31,642 bases of DNA from positions 1-31,642 of the forward strand of contig JAUNAE010000006.1 in NCBI GenBank assembly GCA_030527765.1, in the 5' to 3' direction. Made by a program: the position numbers and the translations under genes. The DNA comes from Eubacteriales bacterium. Its GTDB lineage: Bacteria; Bacillota_A; Clostridia; Lachnospirales; Lachnospiraceae. Positions 16,506-24,265 of this stretch are shown here, in pieces (positions within the stretch are counted from its first letter, which is position 1; every line of letters begins with the position of its first letter). The notes beneath the pieces are model-generated. The model was given only the letters and a program-made list of their open reading frames with translations. It was not told the DNA's origin and did no database searches.

Positions 16506-17033
16506 ATGGAGAAGGAAATATACGTCCGCAGAGCCGGCAAAAAGGATTTATCAGCCATTCTTGCTCTTCGAAGAGAACTGGCACAGCTTCATCATGAAAA
16601 AAGACCGGATCTGTTCCGGACGCCAAAAAAAATGAGGTTCTTTTTTCGGATGAAAAAGCTGCTTCTGGAAGAAACGCCTCCGGTGATTGTGGCGGCAAAT
16701 CGCGAAAACAAAGTTCTGGGATATTTATGGTATAGTGTGTATGTGTATCGAAATCATGATACCATGCGGGATATCAAGGGAATCCATATCGAGGATATCT
16801 GTGTAACAAAGGAATGCAGGCGGAGTCACATCGGAGAGAAGCTTTATCAGTGGGTGAAGGAATATGGACAGGAACAGCATTGTGAGATAATGACTCTGGA
16901 CGTATGGGCAGCGAACCGGGAGGCTGTTTTGTTTTATGAAGCCTGCGGGTTCACGCCCCAGATTCTTCGGATGGAGCAGAAGATAGAACACAGTAAATCG
17001 CGCATCTCAGTCGGGGATTTAGACCCCCACTGA
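16506..17033 (+). CDS. GNAT family N-acetyltransferase
   Basis: 175 residues. IYVRRAGKKDLSAILALRREL, VIVAANRENKVLGYLWY, IHIEDICVTKECRRSHIGEKLYQWVKE (acetyl-CoA loop region R-R-S-H-I-G) and MTLDVWAANREAVLFYEACGF give a complete GNAT fold. The substrate is unknown. The frame continues upstream to 16449 inside the DUF4317 gene, but ATG 16506, 14 bases after that stop, starts the domain; its Shine-Dalgarno is weak (GTGAGA), so translational coupling is likely. The last ten codons (RISVGDLDPH) and the stop lie inside the palindromic element at 17002-17092, so the tail of the protein appears to derive from the repeat. Confidence 0.87.
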   Translation: MEKEIYVRRAGKKDLSAILALRRELAQLHHEKRPDLFRTPKKMRFFFRMKKLLLEETPPVIVAANRENKVLGYLWYSVYVYRNHDTMRDIKGIHIEDICVTKECRRSHIGEKLYQWVKEYGQEQHCEIMTLDVWAANREAVLFYEACGFTPQILRMEQKIEHSKSRISVGDLDPH

Positions 17034-17092
17034 GACTAATTTGTTATCCCCCACTTATAGAAGATGGGGGTCTCCCCGGCTGAGATGAGAGG
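17002..17092. repeat. Complex palindrome with two alternative folds
   Basis: Hairpin 1: TCTCAGT-c-GGGG ... CCCC-c-ACTGAGA (17006-17036). Hairpin 2: TCCCCCA (17047-17053) with TGGGGG (17065-17070). Competing long fold: CATCTCAG (17003-17010) with CTGAGATG (17080-17087), CGGGG with CCCCG, and AGACCCCCA (17021-17029) with TGGGGGTCT (17065-17073). No T run follows. It overlaps the end of the acetyltransferase gene and ends at the AGAGG that can serve the next gene. Confidence 0.75.
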
Positions 17093-17097
17093 ATTTG

Positions 17098-18405
17098 ATG
17101 AAAGGGAGGCTTGAGTCAGAAATGCGAAGGAATGAGGATAAAATGAGAAAAGGGATGCACAAGAATATAGAAAGAGAGAATAAGGGAAGACTTGGAAAGG
17201 TTCTGTATACGGCTGGAATTCTTTCCGCATCTGCGATGCTTTGTCTGGGAGTGTCTTCCATAACTTGGGGAGCAGAAACCTTGGTGCCGGATCGAGTTGC
17301 AGCATCTTCTTCCCAGAGTGATGCCTATGGAAATTATGTGGCAGACTACATCAAAGATGGAAATCTCTCCACAGCATGGGTGGAAGGAGCATCAGGGGAT
17401 GGAATCGGAGAATTTGTAGATTTCTTTTACCCGGCGGGAACGTACATTACCGGCGGAACCATTTACCCTGCTTATTACAAGAGCCAGGATGTGTTTGAAA
17501 AGAATGGCGGTGTTACCAAATTCCAGCTTCAGTCCGGAAGTGAAATCCGGGAGGTGGACTGCAGCAGTGCAGCACAGTCCATGGTAAGCGGTGGATATAC
17601 CTTCCAGCTGGATGAGGGAATTACATGCGATGGAACCCTTCGTGTGACGATTAAGGAAGTGCGCGGTGGATGGAAATATTCCGATACATGCATCAGTGAA
17701 CTGAGTTTTGTGGGAACATATGGAAATGGAAGCTCCGGTGGAAATGGCTCCGGTGGAAGTGGAAGCGATGGTGGAAACGGCTCTGGTGGAAGCAATGGCG
17801 GAAATGGCAATTCCCAGGGAACAGCCGGCGGAACTGATATACAAGAGGCATTGCCATCCTTTGATGCCCTTGCAGGTTGGGCTTACAAAAAAGAAGTTTC
17901 TGATGATTCTTTTGTTGAGACAACCATCGAGGCGAAGAATTTCTCTGCAGATACGAAGAGTATGCTTCTTTACTGGTATCAGTATCATAGTGAATACAAT
18001 GATCCAAGAATTCAGTCTTATCAGCAGCTTTATAATTCGGCTTCCGTGACAGACATGAAGAATATCGGCGTAAATCTTGTGGAAGGTTTTTCGGATGCGG
18101 ACTTTGATACGTTTGTACAGCAGTCTTATGTGGAAGAGTATGACCCGGGTCGTGACTGGATCGTGATGAATGGAACCGGAGATTTCGGAGCTGTAGGCAA
18201 TCTTTATTTCACTTCCGGGGCAGCGAGATTCAGCAACAAAGGAAATATGAGAGTGGACGGTATTGTGAAAGTGTGGAAAATGGGAGCGTCCGGATATGAA
18301 GATGCAGGATATTACACGGCCTACTACACCCCAAGCGGAGACAGTAATACCATGTACGGCTGGAAACTGACCAGTGTGCAGGTATCCGCAACCCAACCAC
18401 AGTAA
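17098..18405 (+). CDS. Secreted protein with NADase-type glycan-binding (discoidin-like) domain
   Basis: 435 residues from ATG 17098; ATG 17122 and ATG 17143 are alternatives (GAGGA precedes the last). A basic N-terminus, the hydrophobic segment VLYTAGILSASAMLCLGVSS and a WGAET-type cleavage region indicate export. Residues about 62-205 (NYVADYIKDGNLSTAWVEG, GIGEFVDFFYPAG, and an ending of VTIKEV...CISELSF) fit the discoidin-like NADase-type glycan-binding domain. A low-complexity Gly/Ser/Asn linker of about 35 residues follows. The C-terminal 190 residues (LPSFDALAGWAY..., many Tyr/Trp/Gly) match no family I recognise. No sortase signal, transmembrane anchor or lipobox is seen, so release from the cell is likely. 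It may bind wall or host glycans; this is inference. Confidence 0.72.
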   Translation: MKGRLESEMRRNEDKMRKGMHKNIERENKGRLGKVLYTAGILSASAMLCLGVSSITWGAETLVPDRVAASSSQSDAYGNYVADYIKDGNLSTAWVEGASGDGIGEFVDFFYPAGTYITGGTIYPAYYKSQDVFEKNGGVTKFQLQSGSEIREVDCSSAAQSMVSGGYTFQLDEGITCDGTLRVTIKEVRGGWKYSDTCISELSFVGTYGNGSSGGNGSGGSGSDGGNGSGGSNGGNGNSQGTAGGTDIQEALPSFDALAGWAYKKEVSDDSFVETTIEAKNFSADTKSMLLYWYQYHSEYNDPRIQSYQQLYNSASVTDMKNIGVNLVEGFSDADFDTFVQQSYVEEYDPGRDWIVMNGTGDFGAVGNLYFTSGAARFSNKGNMRVDGIVKVWKMGASGYEDAGYYTAYYTPSGDSNTMYGWKLTSVQVSATQPQ

Positions 18406-18482
18406 GAATGTGATCGAAAAAACTGTATCGCTCTGGCGTGTGCCGTCAGTCTTCTGTATGAAAAAGATTTGCCAACGAACAC

Positions 18483-18511
18483 TTGACAGTGACGTGGGGG
18501 ATAACAATATT
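18483..18511 (+). promoter_or_regulatory. Promoter of the DUF3048-murI unit
   Basis: A consensus -35 TTGACA (18483-18488) is followed after 17 bases by AATATT (18506-18511). The leader contains a 7-bp hairpin CCGGTTT-ATA-AAACCGG (18594-18610) about 10 bases before the GGAGG of the DUF3048 gene. Confidence 0.5.
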
Positions 18512-18630
18512 GCTATTTCGAAATAAAAGAGGTATGATATCAGAGAATTCCTGCTGTTATTTAAGAAACGCAGGATTTGAACTGATCAAAAACCCGGTTT
18601 ATAAAACCGGAAAATTAAATGGAGGTTATT

Positions 18631-19656
18631 ATGTTTAGAAAAAAAATCATTGGAATTGCAGTGGCTGCAGCAATGGTCTGCTCCATGGTATCAAGTGTGA
18701 ATGTTTTTGCAGAAGCAGGGACTTACTACAGTGAGCTGACCGGAGAGGCCATCGACAGCTCTCTTCAGAACCAGAGACCGATTGCGGTTATGGTCGACAA
18801 CGAATCCCTCGCATACGACCACTTCGGAATGGCAGAAGCAGATGTCGTATATGAGCTTATGAACAGCACCGCTAACGGACGTATCACACGTCTTATGGCA
18901 ATGGTAAAAGACTGGGAAAAGATCACACAGATGGGAAGCATCCGAAGCGTTCGCCCGACCAACATTCTTCTTGCAGCTGAGTGGAATGCTGTACTCTGCC
19001 ACGACGGAGGTCCGTTCTATGTAGATCAGTATTTTGCAAAAGACTACGCAAAAGAGCATTTTTCCGGCGGCTTTACCCGTGTCAACAACGGAAAATCTAC
19101 CGAGTTCACAGAGTATGTAACAGCTGCAGATCTGGACAAAAAATTTGCAGACAGCGGTTACAGCAAAGAGTACAACCAGTACAGACCGGAATCCGATTCC
19201 CACTTTACCTTCGTTTCGGAGGGAACTGAGCTGACACTTAGCGGAACTTATGGAAATGCTGTTGCAGCGAACAAAGTTGTACTTCCTTTTGAGCATACTA
19301 CTTCCACACTTCAGTACAATCAGGAGACAGGAACTTACGATTACTACGCATACAATGCACAGCATCTGGATGGAGAAGATCAGCAGCCGCTGACTTTTGA
19401 GAATGTCATTCTTCAGAACTCTACTTACACAAAGCTGGATGAGAACGGATACCTGATCTACAATTGCATCGATGAGAACAGAGACGGATATTATATCACC
19501 AATGGTGAGGCAATTCCGATTACCTGGACAAAAGCAGGTGAGACACAGATTACGAGATATTATGATATGTCCGGCAACGAGCTTGCAATTAACAGAGGAA
19601 AGACATATATCAGCCTTGTTCCGGATGATATCTGGGGCAGCCTGGTGATTGAATAA
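18631..19656 (+). CDS. Exported DUF3048 (YerB-like) protein
   Basis: 341 residues. The N-terminus MFRKKIIGIAVAAAMVCSMV...VFAEA is a signal peptide with a likely type I cleavage near residue 27. There is no lipobox, unlike lipoprotein members such as B. subtilis YerB. RPIAVMVDN, ADVVYELMNSTANGRITRLMAM, KITQMGSIRSVRPTNILLA and the HDGGPFYVDQY segment follow the DUF3048 domain order; a C-terminal beta-rich half ends in W-G-S-L-V-I-E. The function of the family is unknown; cell-envelope localisation is expected. ATG 18631 follows GGAGG by five bases. murI begins two bases after the stop, so the two are co-translated. Confidence 0.86.
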   Translation: MFRKKIIGIAVAAAMVCSMVSSVNVFAEAGTYYSELTGEAIDSSLQNQRPIAVMVDNESLAYDHFGMAEADVVYELMNSTANGRITRLMAMVKDWEKITQMGSIRSVRPTNILLAAEWNAVLCHDGGPFYVDQYFAKDYAKEHFSGGFTRVNNGKSTEFTEYVTAADLDKKFADSGYSKEYNQYRPESDSHFTFVSEGTELTLSGTYGNAVAANKVVLPFEHTTSTLQYNQETGTYDYYAYNAQHLDGEDQQPLTFENVILQNSTYTKLDENGYLIYNCIDENRDGYYITNGEAIPITWTKAGETQITRYYDMSGNELAINRGKTYISLVPDDIWGSLVIE

Positions 19657-19658
19657 TC

Positions 19659-20426
19659 ATGAAATATGAAGGATATGTTGGGGTGTTTGACTCCGGAGTC
19701 GGGGGAATCAGCGTTCTTCGGGAACTGATTCGGGAGAATCCAAAAGAGAATTTTCTCTACTTCGGGGATTCTGCGAATGCCCCTTACGGAGAGAAAACAA
19801 TTGAGCAGGTACGGGATCTGTCTCTTGGCATCGCAAAGTACATGGTATCTCAAGGTGTTAAGGCCATTGTGGTCGCCTGCAACACAGCAACCAGTGCGGC
19901 GGTGCGGGAGATTCGTGCGAGATATCCGGGAATGCCGGTGGTTGGCATTGAGCCTGCAGTTAAACCTGCAGCTCTGGCCGGTGAAAAGAAGCAGAAGGTG
20001 CTTGTAATGGCGACTCCCATGACCATTTCCCTTCCGAAACTCCACAAACTTCAGGCTTCTCTTGATTCCGAAGCAGAATTTATTTCCCTGGCATGTCCGG
20101 GACTTGCAGGGAGAATTGAAAAAGGAAATCTCGAAGATCCGGATCTTATGGAAATGCTTCACAGTCTGTTAGATGAGCAGCATGGGCAGATTGACAGTGT
20201 AGTGCTCGGATGTACCCACTATCCATTTATTCAAAAACAGATTCAACAGGTTCTGGGAGATGTGCCTCTTTATGACGGAGGTGCGGGAACGGCAAGAGAA
20301 CTTCGACGAGAACTGCTTCAGTTTGGTCTTGATACGAAAGAAGATAAACAGGGCAAAGTTGTCTTCGAGTCCAGTCTGGACACCAAAGAGGAACTTGCCC
20401 TGTATCAGGAATTTCTGGAAATGTAG
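19659..20426 (+). CDS. murI: Glutamate racemase
   Basis: Makes D-glutamate for peptidoglycan by cofactor-independent racemisation in the cytoplasm. 255 residues, usual length. The FDSGVGG motif, first catalytic cysteine in ACNTAT (Cys74) and second in GCTHYP (Cys185) are all present, with GDSANAPYG between. It begins two bases after the DUF3048 stop and has no good Shine-Dalgarno of its own, pointing to translational coupling with that exported protein. Its last 22 bases overlap the end of the convergent rluA-type gene, with no terminator between them. Confidence 0.96.
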   Translation: MKYEGYVGVFDSGVGGISVLRELIRENPKENFLYFGDSANAPYGEKTIEQVRDLSLGIAKYMVSQGVKAIVVACNTATSAAVREIRARYPGMPVVGIEPAVKPAALAGEKKQKVLVMATPMTISLPKLHKLQASLDSEAEFISLACPGLAGRIEKGNLEDPDLMEMLHSLLDEQHGQIDSVVLGCTHYPFIQKQIQQVLGDVPLYDGGAGTARELRRELLQFGLDTKEDKQGKVVFESSLDTKEELALYQEFLEM

Positions 20427-21313
20427 TTTACAAGGGACTTCATATCTTCAGGGAGAGGTGCTGTGAAAGACATTTCTTCTCCGGTGATGGGGTGCGGCAG
20501 AGAAACACGGTAAGAGTGCAGTGCCTGTCGCCCTATGGAAGAGGAGCCGGGATGATAGAGGTAATCTCCGAGAAGAGGAAAACCGAGATATTTCATATGA
20601 ACCCGGATCTGGTGGGTTCGTCCGGTTTCCAGTTTCAAAGAGACGAGACTTTTATTTCCGGTCGTTTCAAGAACTTTATAGTGTGTAACAGCATGTTGTC
20701 CATGCTGAAAATCAATGGTTCGCATGTACTGCGAGCCATTTTTTTTCTCCCCGATGGGCGCGGAGATGGTTCCTTCGGAAGGGGTGACGATTCCGGCTGT
20801 AATGGCAAGATATTCCCTGTGGATCATTCGCCGTTCACTCATGGTGGAGAGAATGCTTCCGCTGATGCGGTGCCGGGCAACGGCAATCACTCCGGAAGTA
20901 TCCTGATCCAGACGGTTGCTGCAGCGGAAGACAAAGGGAATTCCCTGTTCCTGATAGTAGTAGGCGAGAGCACTGGCCAGAGAATTATCCACATTCTGAC
21001 GGGACGAGTGGGTGGGCATTCCGGCAGGCTTGTTGAGAACGATCAGATCTTCATCCTCATAGAGGATGGAGAGGGGATGAAAGGATGGCTGAACATTCGG
21101 GGAACTGGATTCCTCCAGGACATGAATCTTAAGGACATCTCCAAAATGCAGAATGTCCTTAAGCTTTGCCGGATAGTCGTTCAACAGGACGCTTCCGGGA
21201 ATGCGTTTCAGATAGGAAAGGTCCATGTGGGAATACAGATGTCTGCGGAGAAATAATTCGATGCGAAGCCCTTCGGCGGATTCGGAAATTGTATAAGTAA
21301 TGATTCGAAGCAT
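20405..21313 (-). CDS. RluA family pseudouridine synthase
   Basis: 302 residues from ATG 21313. A degenerate S4-like N-terminal region (EGLRIELFLRRHLYSHMDLSYLKRI, VLLND) precedes the catalytic domain: EDEDLIVLNKPAGMPTH, then NRLDQDTSG with catalytic Asp136, REYLAITAG and LETGRTHQIRVHMKYLGFPLLGD. It converts uridine to pseudouridine in rRNA or tRNA; the target (RluA, RluC or RluD-like) is not resolved. GGGAGG at 21323-21318 gives a spacing of only four bases and comes from the end of the family A repeat. The frame also opens at GTG 21325. The 3' end overlaps murI by 22 bases. Confidence 0.93.
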   Translation of the reverse strand: MLRIITYTISESAEGLRIELFLRRHLYSHMDLSYLKRIPGSVLLNDYPAKLKDILHFGDVLKIHVLEESSSPNVQPSFHPLSILYEDEDLIVLNKPAGMPTHSSRQNVDNSLASALAYYYQEQGIPFVFRCSNRLDQDTSGVIAVARHRISGSILSTMSERRMIHREYLAITAGIVTPSEGTISAPIGEKKNGSQYMRTIDFQHGQHAVTHYKVLETTGNKSLVSLKLETGRTHQIRVHMKYLGFPLLGDYLYHPGSSSIGRQALHSYRVSLPHPITGEEMSFTAPLPEDMKSLVNYISRNS

Positions 21314-21317
21314 AAAA

Positions 21318-21395
21318 CCTCCCACTCATACAAGCAAGTCCAACTCACCTCTTAATGCTCCTGGCATTTGAAGAGGGGACTTCCTTGATTCGGTT
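21318..21395 (-). repeat. Dispersed structured element (family A), 3'-truncated, supplying the rluA-type gene's ribosome site
   Basis: On the minus strand it runs AACCGAATCAAGGAAGTCC, then stem CCTCTT/AAGAGG around the conserved loop CAAATGCCAGGAGCATT, then GGACTTGCTTGTATGAGTGGGAGG. AAGTCC/GGACTT forms an outer stem with a six-base bulge on one side. The closing pairs differ from the other copies (CTCTT/AAGAG instead of CGCTT/AAGCG) but remain complementary. The terminal GGGAGG is the Shine-Dalgarno of the gene starting at 21313. Confidence 0.8.
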
Positions 21396-21402
21396 AAAGT
21401 AT

Positions 21403-21430
21403 TGAAGAGTTACGAAAACTCGTTTATTAT
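21403..21430 (+). promoter_or_regulatory. Probable promoter of the AI-2E permease gene
   Basis: TTGAAG (21403-21408) and TATTAT (21425-21430) with 16 bases between, just after the family A element, which is on the opposite strand. Confidence 0.45.
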
Positions 21431-21472
21431 GTAATGGTACCATCTGTAAAAAAGAACGAAAAGGAGTTTTTT

Positions 21473-22660
21473 ATGAAATGGAAAGATAAAATTGACAAAA
21501 AATACATGAAACTCTCACTCTATGTCGTTGCTACGATTCTTGTGGGTTATCTTGCCATTCAGCTGGTGAATCATTTTTCTCAGGTAATGGGATCAATTCG
21601 AGAAATTTTGACATGGTTTAACCGGATTCTGGTACCTCTGGCCTGTGGCTTTGCCATTGCTTATGTGCTGCTTCCGTTTATTGAATTTCTGGAAAAGCAA
21701 TTGAAGAAGCTGAAATTTATTCGAAAGAAACCGGGCAGGGGACGTACACTTAGTGTGCTGATTACGTTTTTCCTGATTCTGGCAATTCTCTTTATTGGAT
21801 TTTCCATGCTGATTTCCTCTGTAAACCGACAGATACAGACCGTAAGTGTAGAATCTCTTGAGAATCTGGTAAATGCAGTTGCCCAGTCCATGGATGATCT
21901 GTACAAAATGATTCAGAATACCCTGGATCAGTGGGATATTTCTTCTACGGGAATCAGCAAAACTTTCACGGAAATGAGTAACAACCTCGGAAATATCCTG
22001 AAAAATACCGGAACGAATCTGGTGGGAACTTTGAGTCACCTGCAGGGATTTTTCACAACACTTCTGTTCTCCGTGATCTTCAGCATTTACTTTCTGCTGG
22101 ATGGACAGAATCTCATGAAATACTGGGGACGTGTATTTTATGCACTGTTCGGTGCCAGAGCGAAAAAAGAGGGAAAACGCCTTCTGGATGATGCGGTTAT
22201 GGTATTCTCCGGATATTTGAGAGGACAGCTGATGGATGCGCTGTTTATGGCAGTTGTGGTGAGCATTGCACTTTCGATTCTTGGAGTGAAGTTTGCTCTG
22301 CTCATTGGTCTGGCAACGGGAGTCGGCAACCTGATTCCCTATGTGGGACCGATTGTGGCTTACATCTCCACGGCTCTTGTCTGCCTCATGGACGGAGACT
22401 TCAAACGACTGATCGTTGCAATTATCGTCCTCTTTGTTGTTCAGACCATTGATGGAAACGTTGTGAATCCGAAACTTCTCAGCAGCAATGTAGACATCCA
22501 TCCGGTACTCGTAATTATTTCCCTGATTATTGGCGGCGCAGCTGCGGGATTTTTGGGAATGCTCATCGGCGTTCCGGTGGGTGCTTTCCTGAAAATTCAG
22601 TTTGAGCGTTTTGTTAACTGGCTTGTAAATAAGAGAGATTGCGTGAGCGAACAAAAGTGA
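21473..22660 (+). CDS. AI-2E family transporter (PerM/TqsA-like)
   Basis: 395-residue membrane protein with about seven or eight hydrophobic segments. A large hydrophilic segment lies between the early and later helices (about 110-190, rich in Asn/Gln/Ser), followed by GNLIPYVGPIVAYI and GNVVNPKLLSSNVDIHPVLVIISLIIGG, the signature end of the family. Members have been linked to autoinducer-2 export, Na+/H+ exchange or unknown solutes, so no substrate is claimed. ATG 21473 has AAGGAG at six bases; the upstream ATG 21434 lacks one. The MATE gene follows after 55 bases and may be co-transcribed. Confidence 0.9.
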   Translation: MKWKDKIDKKYMKLSLYVVATILVGYLAIQLVNHFSQVMGSIREILTWFNRILVPLACGFAIAYVLLPFIEFLEKQLKKLKFIRKKPGRGRTLSVLITFFLILAILFIGFSMLISSVNRQIQTVSVESLENLVNAVAQSMDDLYKMIQNTLDQWDISSTGISKTFTEMSNNLGNILKNTGTNLVGTLSHLQGFFTTLLFSVIFSIYFLLDGQNLMKYWGRVFYALFGARAKKEGKRLLDDAVMVFSGYLRGQLMDALFMAVVVSIALSILGVKFALLIGLATGVGNLIPYVGPIVAYISTALVCLMDGDFKRLIVAIIVLFVVQTIDGNVVNPKLLSSNVDIHPVLVIISLIIGGAAAGFLGMLIGVPVGAFLKIQFERFVNWLVNKRDCVSEQK

Positions 22661-22715
22661 CGAAAAACGGAATGTCAAGAATTCGATTGACTAGAAACTG
22701 AAAGAAGACAAAACG

Positions 22716-24119
22716 ATGGATGAAAAAGAAAGAAAGCAATATGAAAAACTGGCACTCACTCCGGTGAACCGACTGATCCCCGCTCTGGCTGTGCCGACGG
22801 TCATCAGTATGATGATTACCATGATTTACAATCTTGTGGATGCCTTTTTTGTAGGAAAACTTGGAACCAGTGCCAGTGCGGCCATTGGAATCCTTATGAG
22901 TATTCAGGCGGTTTTTCAGGCAGTCGGATTCATGTTCGGCCATGGAAGCGGAAGCAATATCAGCATTCGCCTGGGAAAAGGGGATCATAAGGCAGCAGAA
23001 AGGCTGGCCTCCAAAGCGTTCTTCGGGGCACTGGGGGTTTCTACACTGCTGGCAGTTCTGGGACTCTTGTTTTTAACACCTCTTCTTACAGCACTTGGAA
23101 GTACAGTGACCATTCTTCCCTATGCCAGAAGTTATGGCATTTACATTCTTATTTCAGGGCCGGCTCTTGCGACGGGCTGTGTCATGAACAATATTATGAG
23201 ATATGAGGGAAAGGCAACCTTTGCCATGATTGGTCTGGTGTCCGGCGGCGTGCTGAATATGATCGGCGATCCGATTTTCATGTTTGGTTTTGGTATGGGA
23301 ATTCATGGTGCCGGACTATCTACGGCTCTGTCTCAGTACATCAGCTTCGGCATTCTTCTGTACATGTTTGTCTCCGGAAAAACCATCAGTCGTTTCACGC
23401 TGAAAGGACTTCAGGGCGATCCGAAAGAATTTGCAAAGATTCTCAGAAACGGAATGCCAAGTCTGATTCGCCAGACGCTTAATGCCCTGGCCAGTGCGGT
23501 GCTGAATATCTGTGCTCATCCCTATGGGGATGCAGCCATTGCAGCGATGGCCATTGTGGGAAGACTTGCCATGTTTATCGGTTCTGCCATGGTTGGAATC
23601 GGGCAGGGCTTTCAGCCGGTGGCGTCCTATAATTACGGTGCACGGAAATACCGGAGAATCCGGCAGGGACTCTGGTTTACCTGGGGAATGGGGGAACTGA
23701 TCCTTGGAATTCTTGCAGTGATTGGCTTTCTGTTTCCGGAGCCGATTGTCCGGCTGTTCAGGGATGATCCCCTTGTTCTGGAGGTGGGAGTTCCGGCACT
23801 AAGATTTCAGTGCATTGCCGTGTTTTTCCAGCCCCTGAGTGTTGTGATGAACATGACTTACCAGAGCATGACAAGAAGTAAGGTGGCGTCTTTTCTGGCA
23901 ACGCTGCGCAGCGGTCTTTATTTCATTCCGATTCTTCTGATTCTTCCGAGATTCCTTGGTGTGACAGGAATAGAATCTGCGGTACTTTTCTCGGATGCAT
24001 TGTCATTTGTGACTTGTGTTCCATTTCTTCTGAGGTTTCTGAAAGAACTTCCGGACCGAAATGAGAGAACCCTTCTTGATGAGAGATACGAAGAGACAAT
24101 TGCAAATTCTGAAACATAA
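22716..24119 (+). CDS. MATE family efflux transporter
   Basis: 467 residues with about 12 hydrophobic segments in two homologous halves. The first half has PTVISMMITMIYNLVDAFFVGKLG, GHGSGSNISIRLGKGDHKAAERLASKAF and PDF-like GDPIFMF; the second has GQGFQPVASYNYGARKYRRIRQG, as in DinF/NorM-type exporters. These pump cationic drugs or other amphiphiles using Na+ or H+ gradients. The substrate is unknown. GAAAGAAG upstream of the ATG is a modest ribosome site. A strong terminator follows directly. Confidence 0.92.
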   Translation: MDEKERKQYEKLALTPVNRLIPALAVPTVISMMITMIYNLVDAFFVGKLGTSASAAIGILMSIQAVFQAVGFMFGHGSGSNISIRLGKGDHKAAERLASKAFFGALGVSTLLAVLGLLFLTPLLTALGSTVTILPYARSYGIYILISGPALATGCVMNNIMRYEGKATFAMIGLVSGGVLNMIGDPIFMFGFGMGIHGAGLSTALSQYISFGILLYMFVSGKTISRFTLKGLQGDPKEFAKILRNGMPSLIRQTLNALASAVLNICAHPYGDAAIAAMAIVGRLAMFIGSAMVGIGQGFQPVASYNYGARKYRRIRQGLWFTWGMGELILGILAVIGFLFPEPIVRLFRDDPLVLEVGVPALRFQCIAVFFQPLSVVMNMTYQSMTRSKVASFLATLRSGLYFIPILLILPRFLGVTGIESAVLFSDALSFVTCVPFLLRFLKELPDRNERTLLDERYEETIANSET

Positions 24120-24121
24120 TC

Positions 24122-24165
24122 AAAGCATCTCAGTTAGAGAGTTATCTCCGACTGAGATGCTTTTT
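24122..24165 (+). terminator. Terminator of the AI-2E/MATE unit
   Basis: AAAGCATCTCAGT (24122-24134) and ACTGAGATGCTTT (24151-24163) form a perfect 13-bp stem ending in a T run. The loop can form a small extra GAGA/TCTC stem. It begins two bases after the MATE stop. The CATCTCAGT...ACTGAGATG arms resemble the outer arms of the palindrome at 17002-17092. Confidence 0.92.
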
Positions 24166-24245
24166 GACTTTACAGAAAACTTCACTCATGTAAGCCTGTT
24201 TCTTTTTTACAGAAAATTTCGTTTCTGTAAGAAGTCTTTTTATTT
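24166..24245 (+). other. Two competing hairpin arms before the HD hydrolase gene
   Basis: TTACAGAAA occurs at 24170-24178 and again at 24207-24215. Both can pair with the single TTTCTGTAA at 24222-24230. The second forms a 9-bp hairpin with a six-base loop. The first gives a longer pairing through GACTT (24166) with AAGTC (24232-24236). A T-rich tract follows. It may be a second, back-up terminator or an attenuator-like structure. Confidence 0.4.
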
Positions 24246-24265
24246 ACTTTGTCGAGTGAGATTTA

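Noticed and set aside
18501..18512. lac-operator-like GGATAACAATAT
   Set aside because: The match is half an operator by chance inside an inverted 14-mer; no LacI-type gene or second half-site is present.
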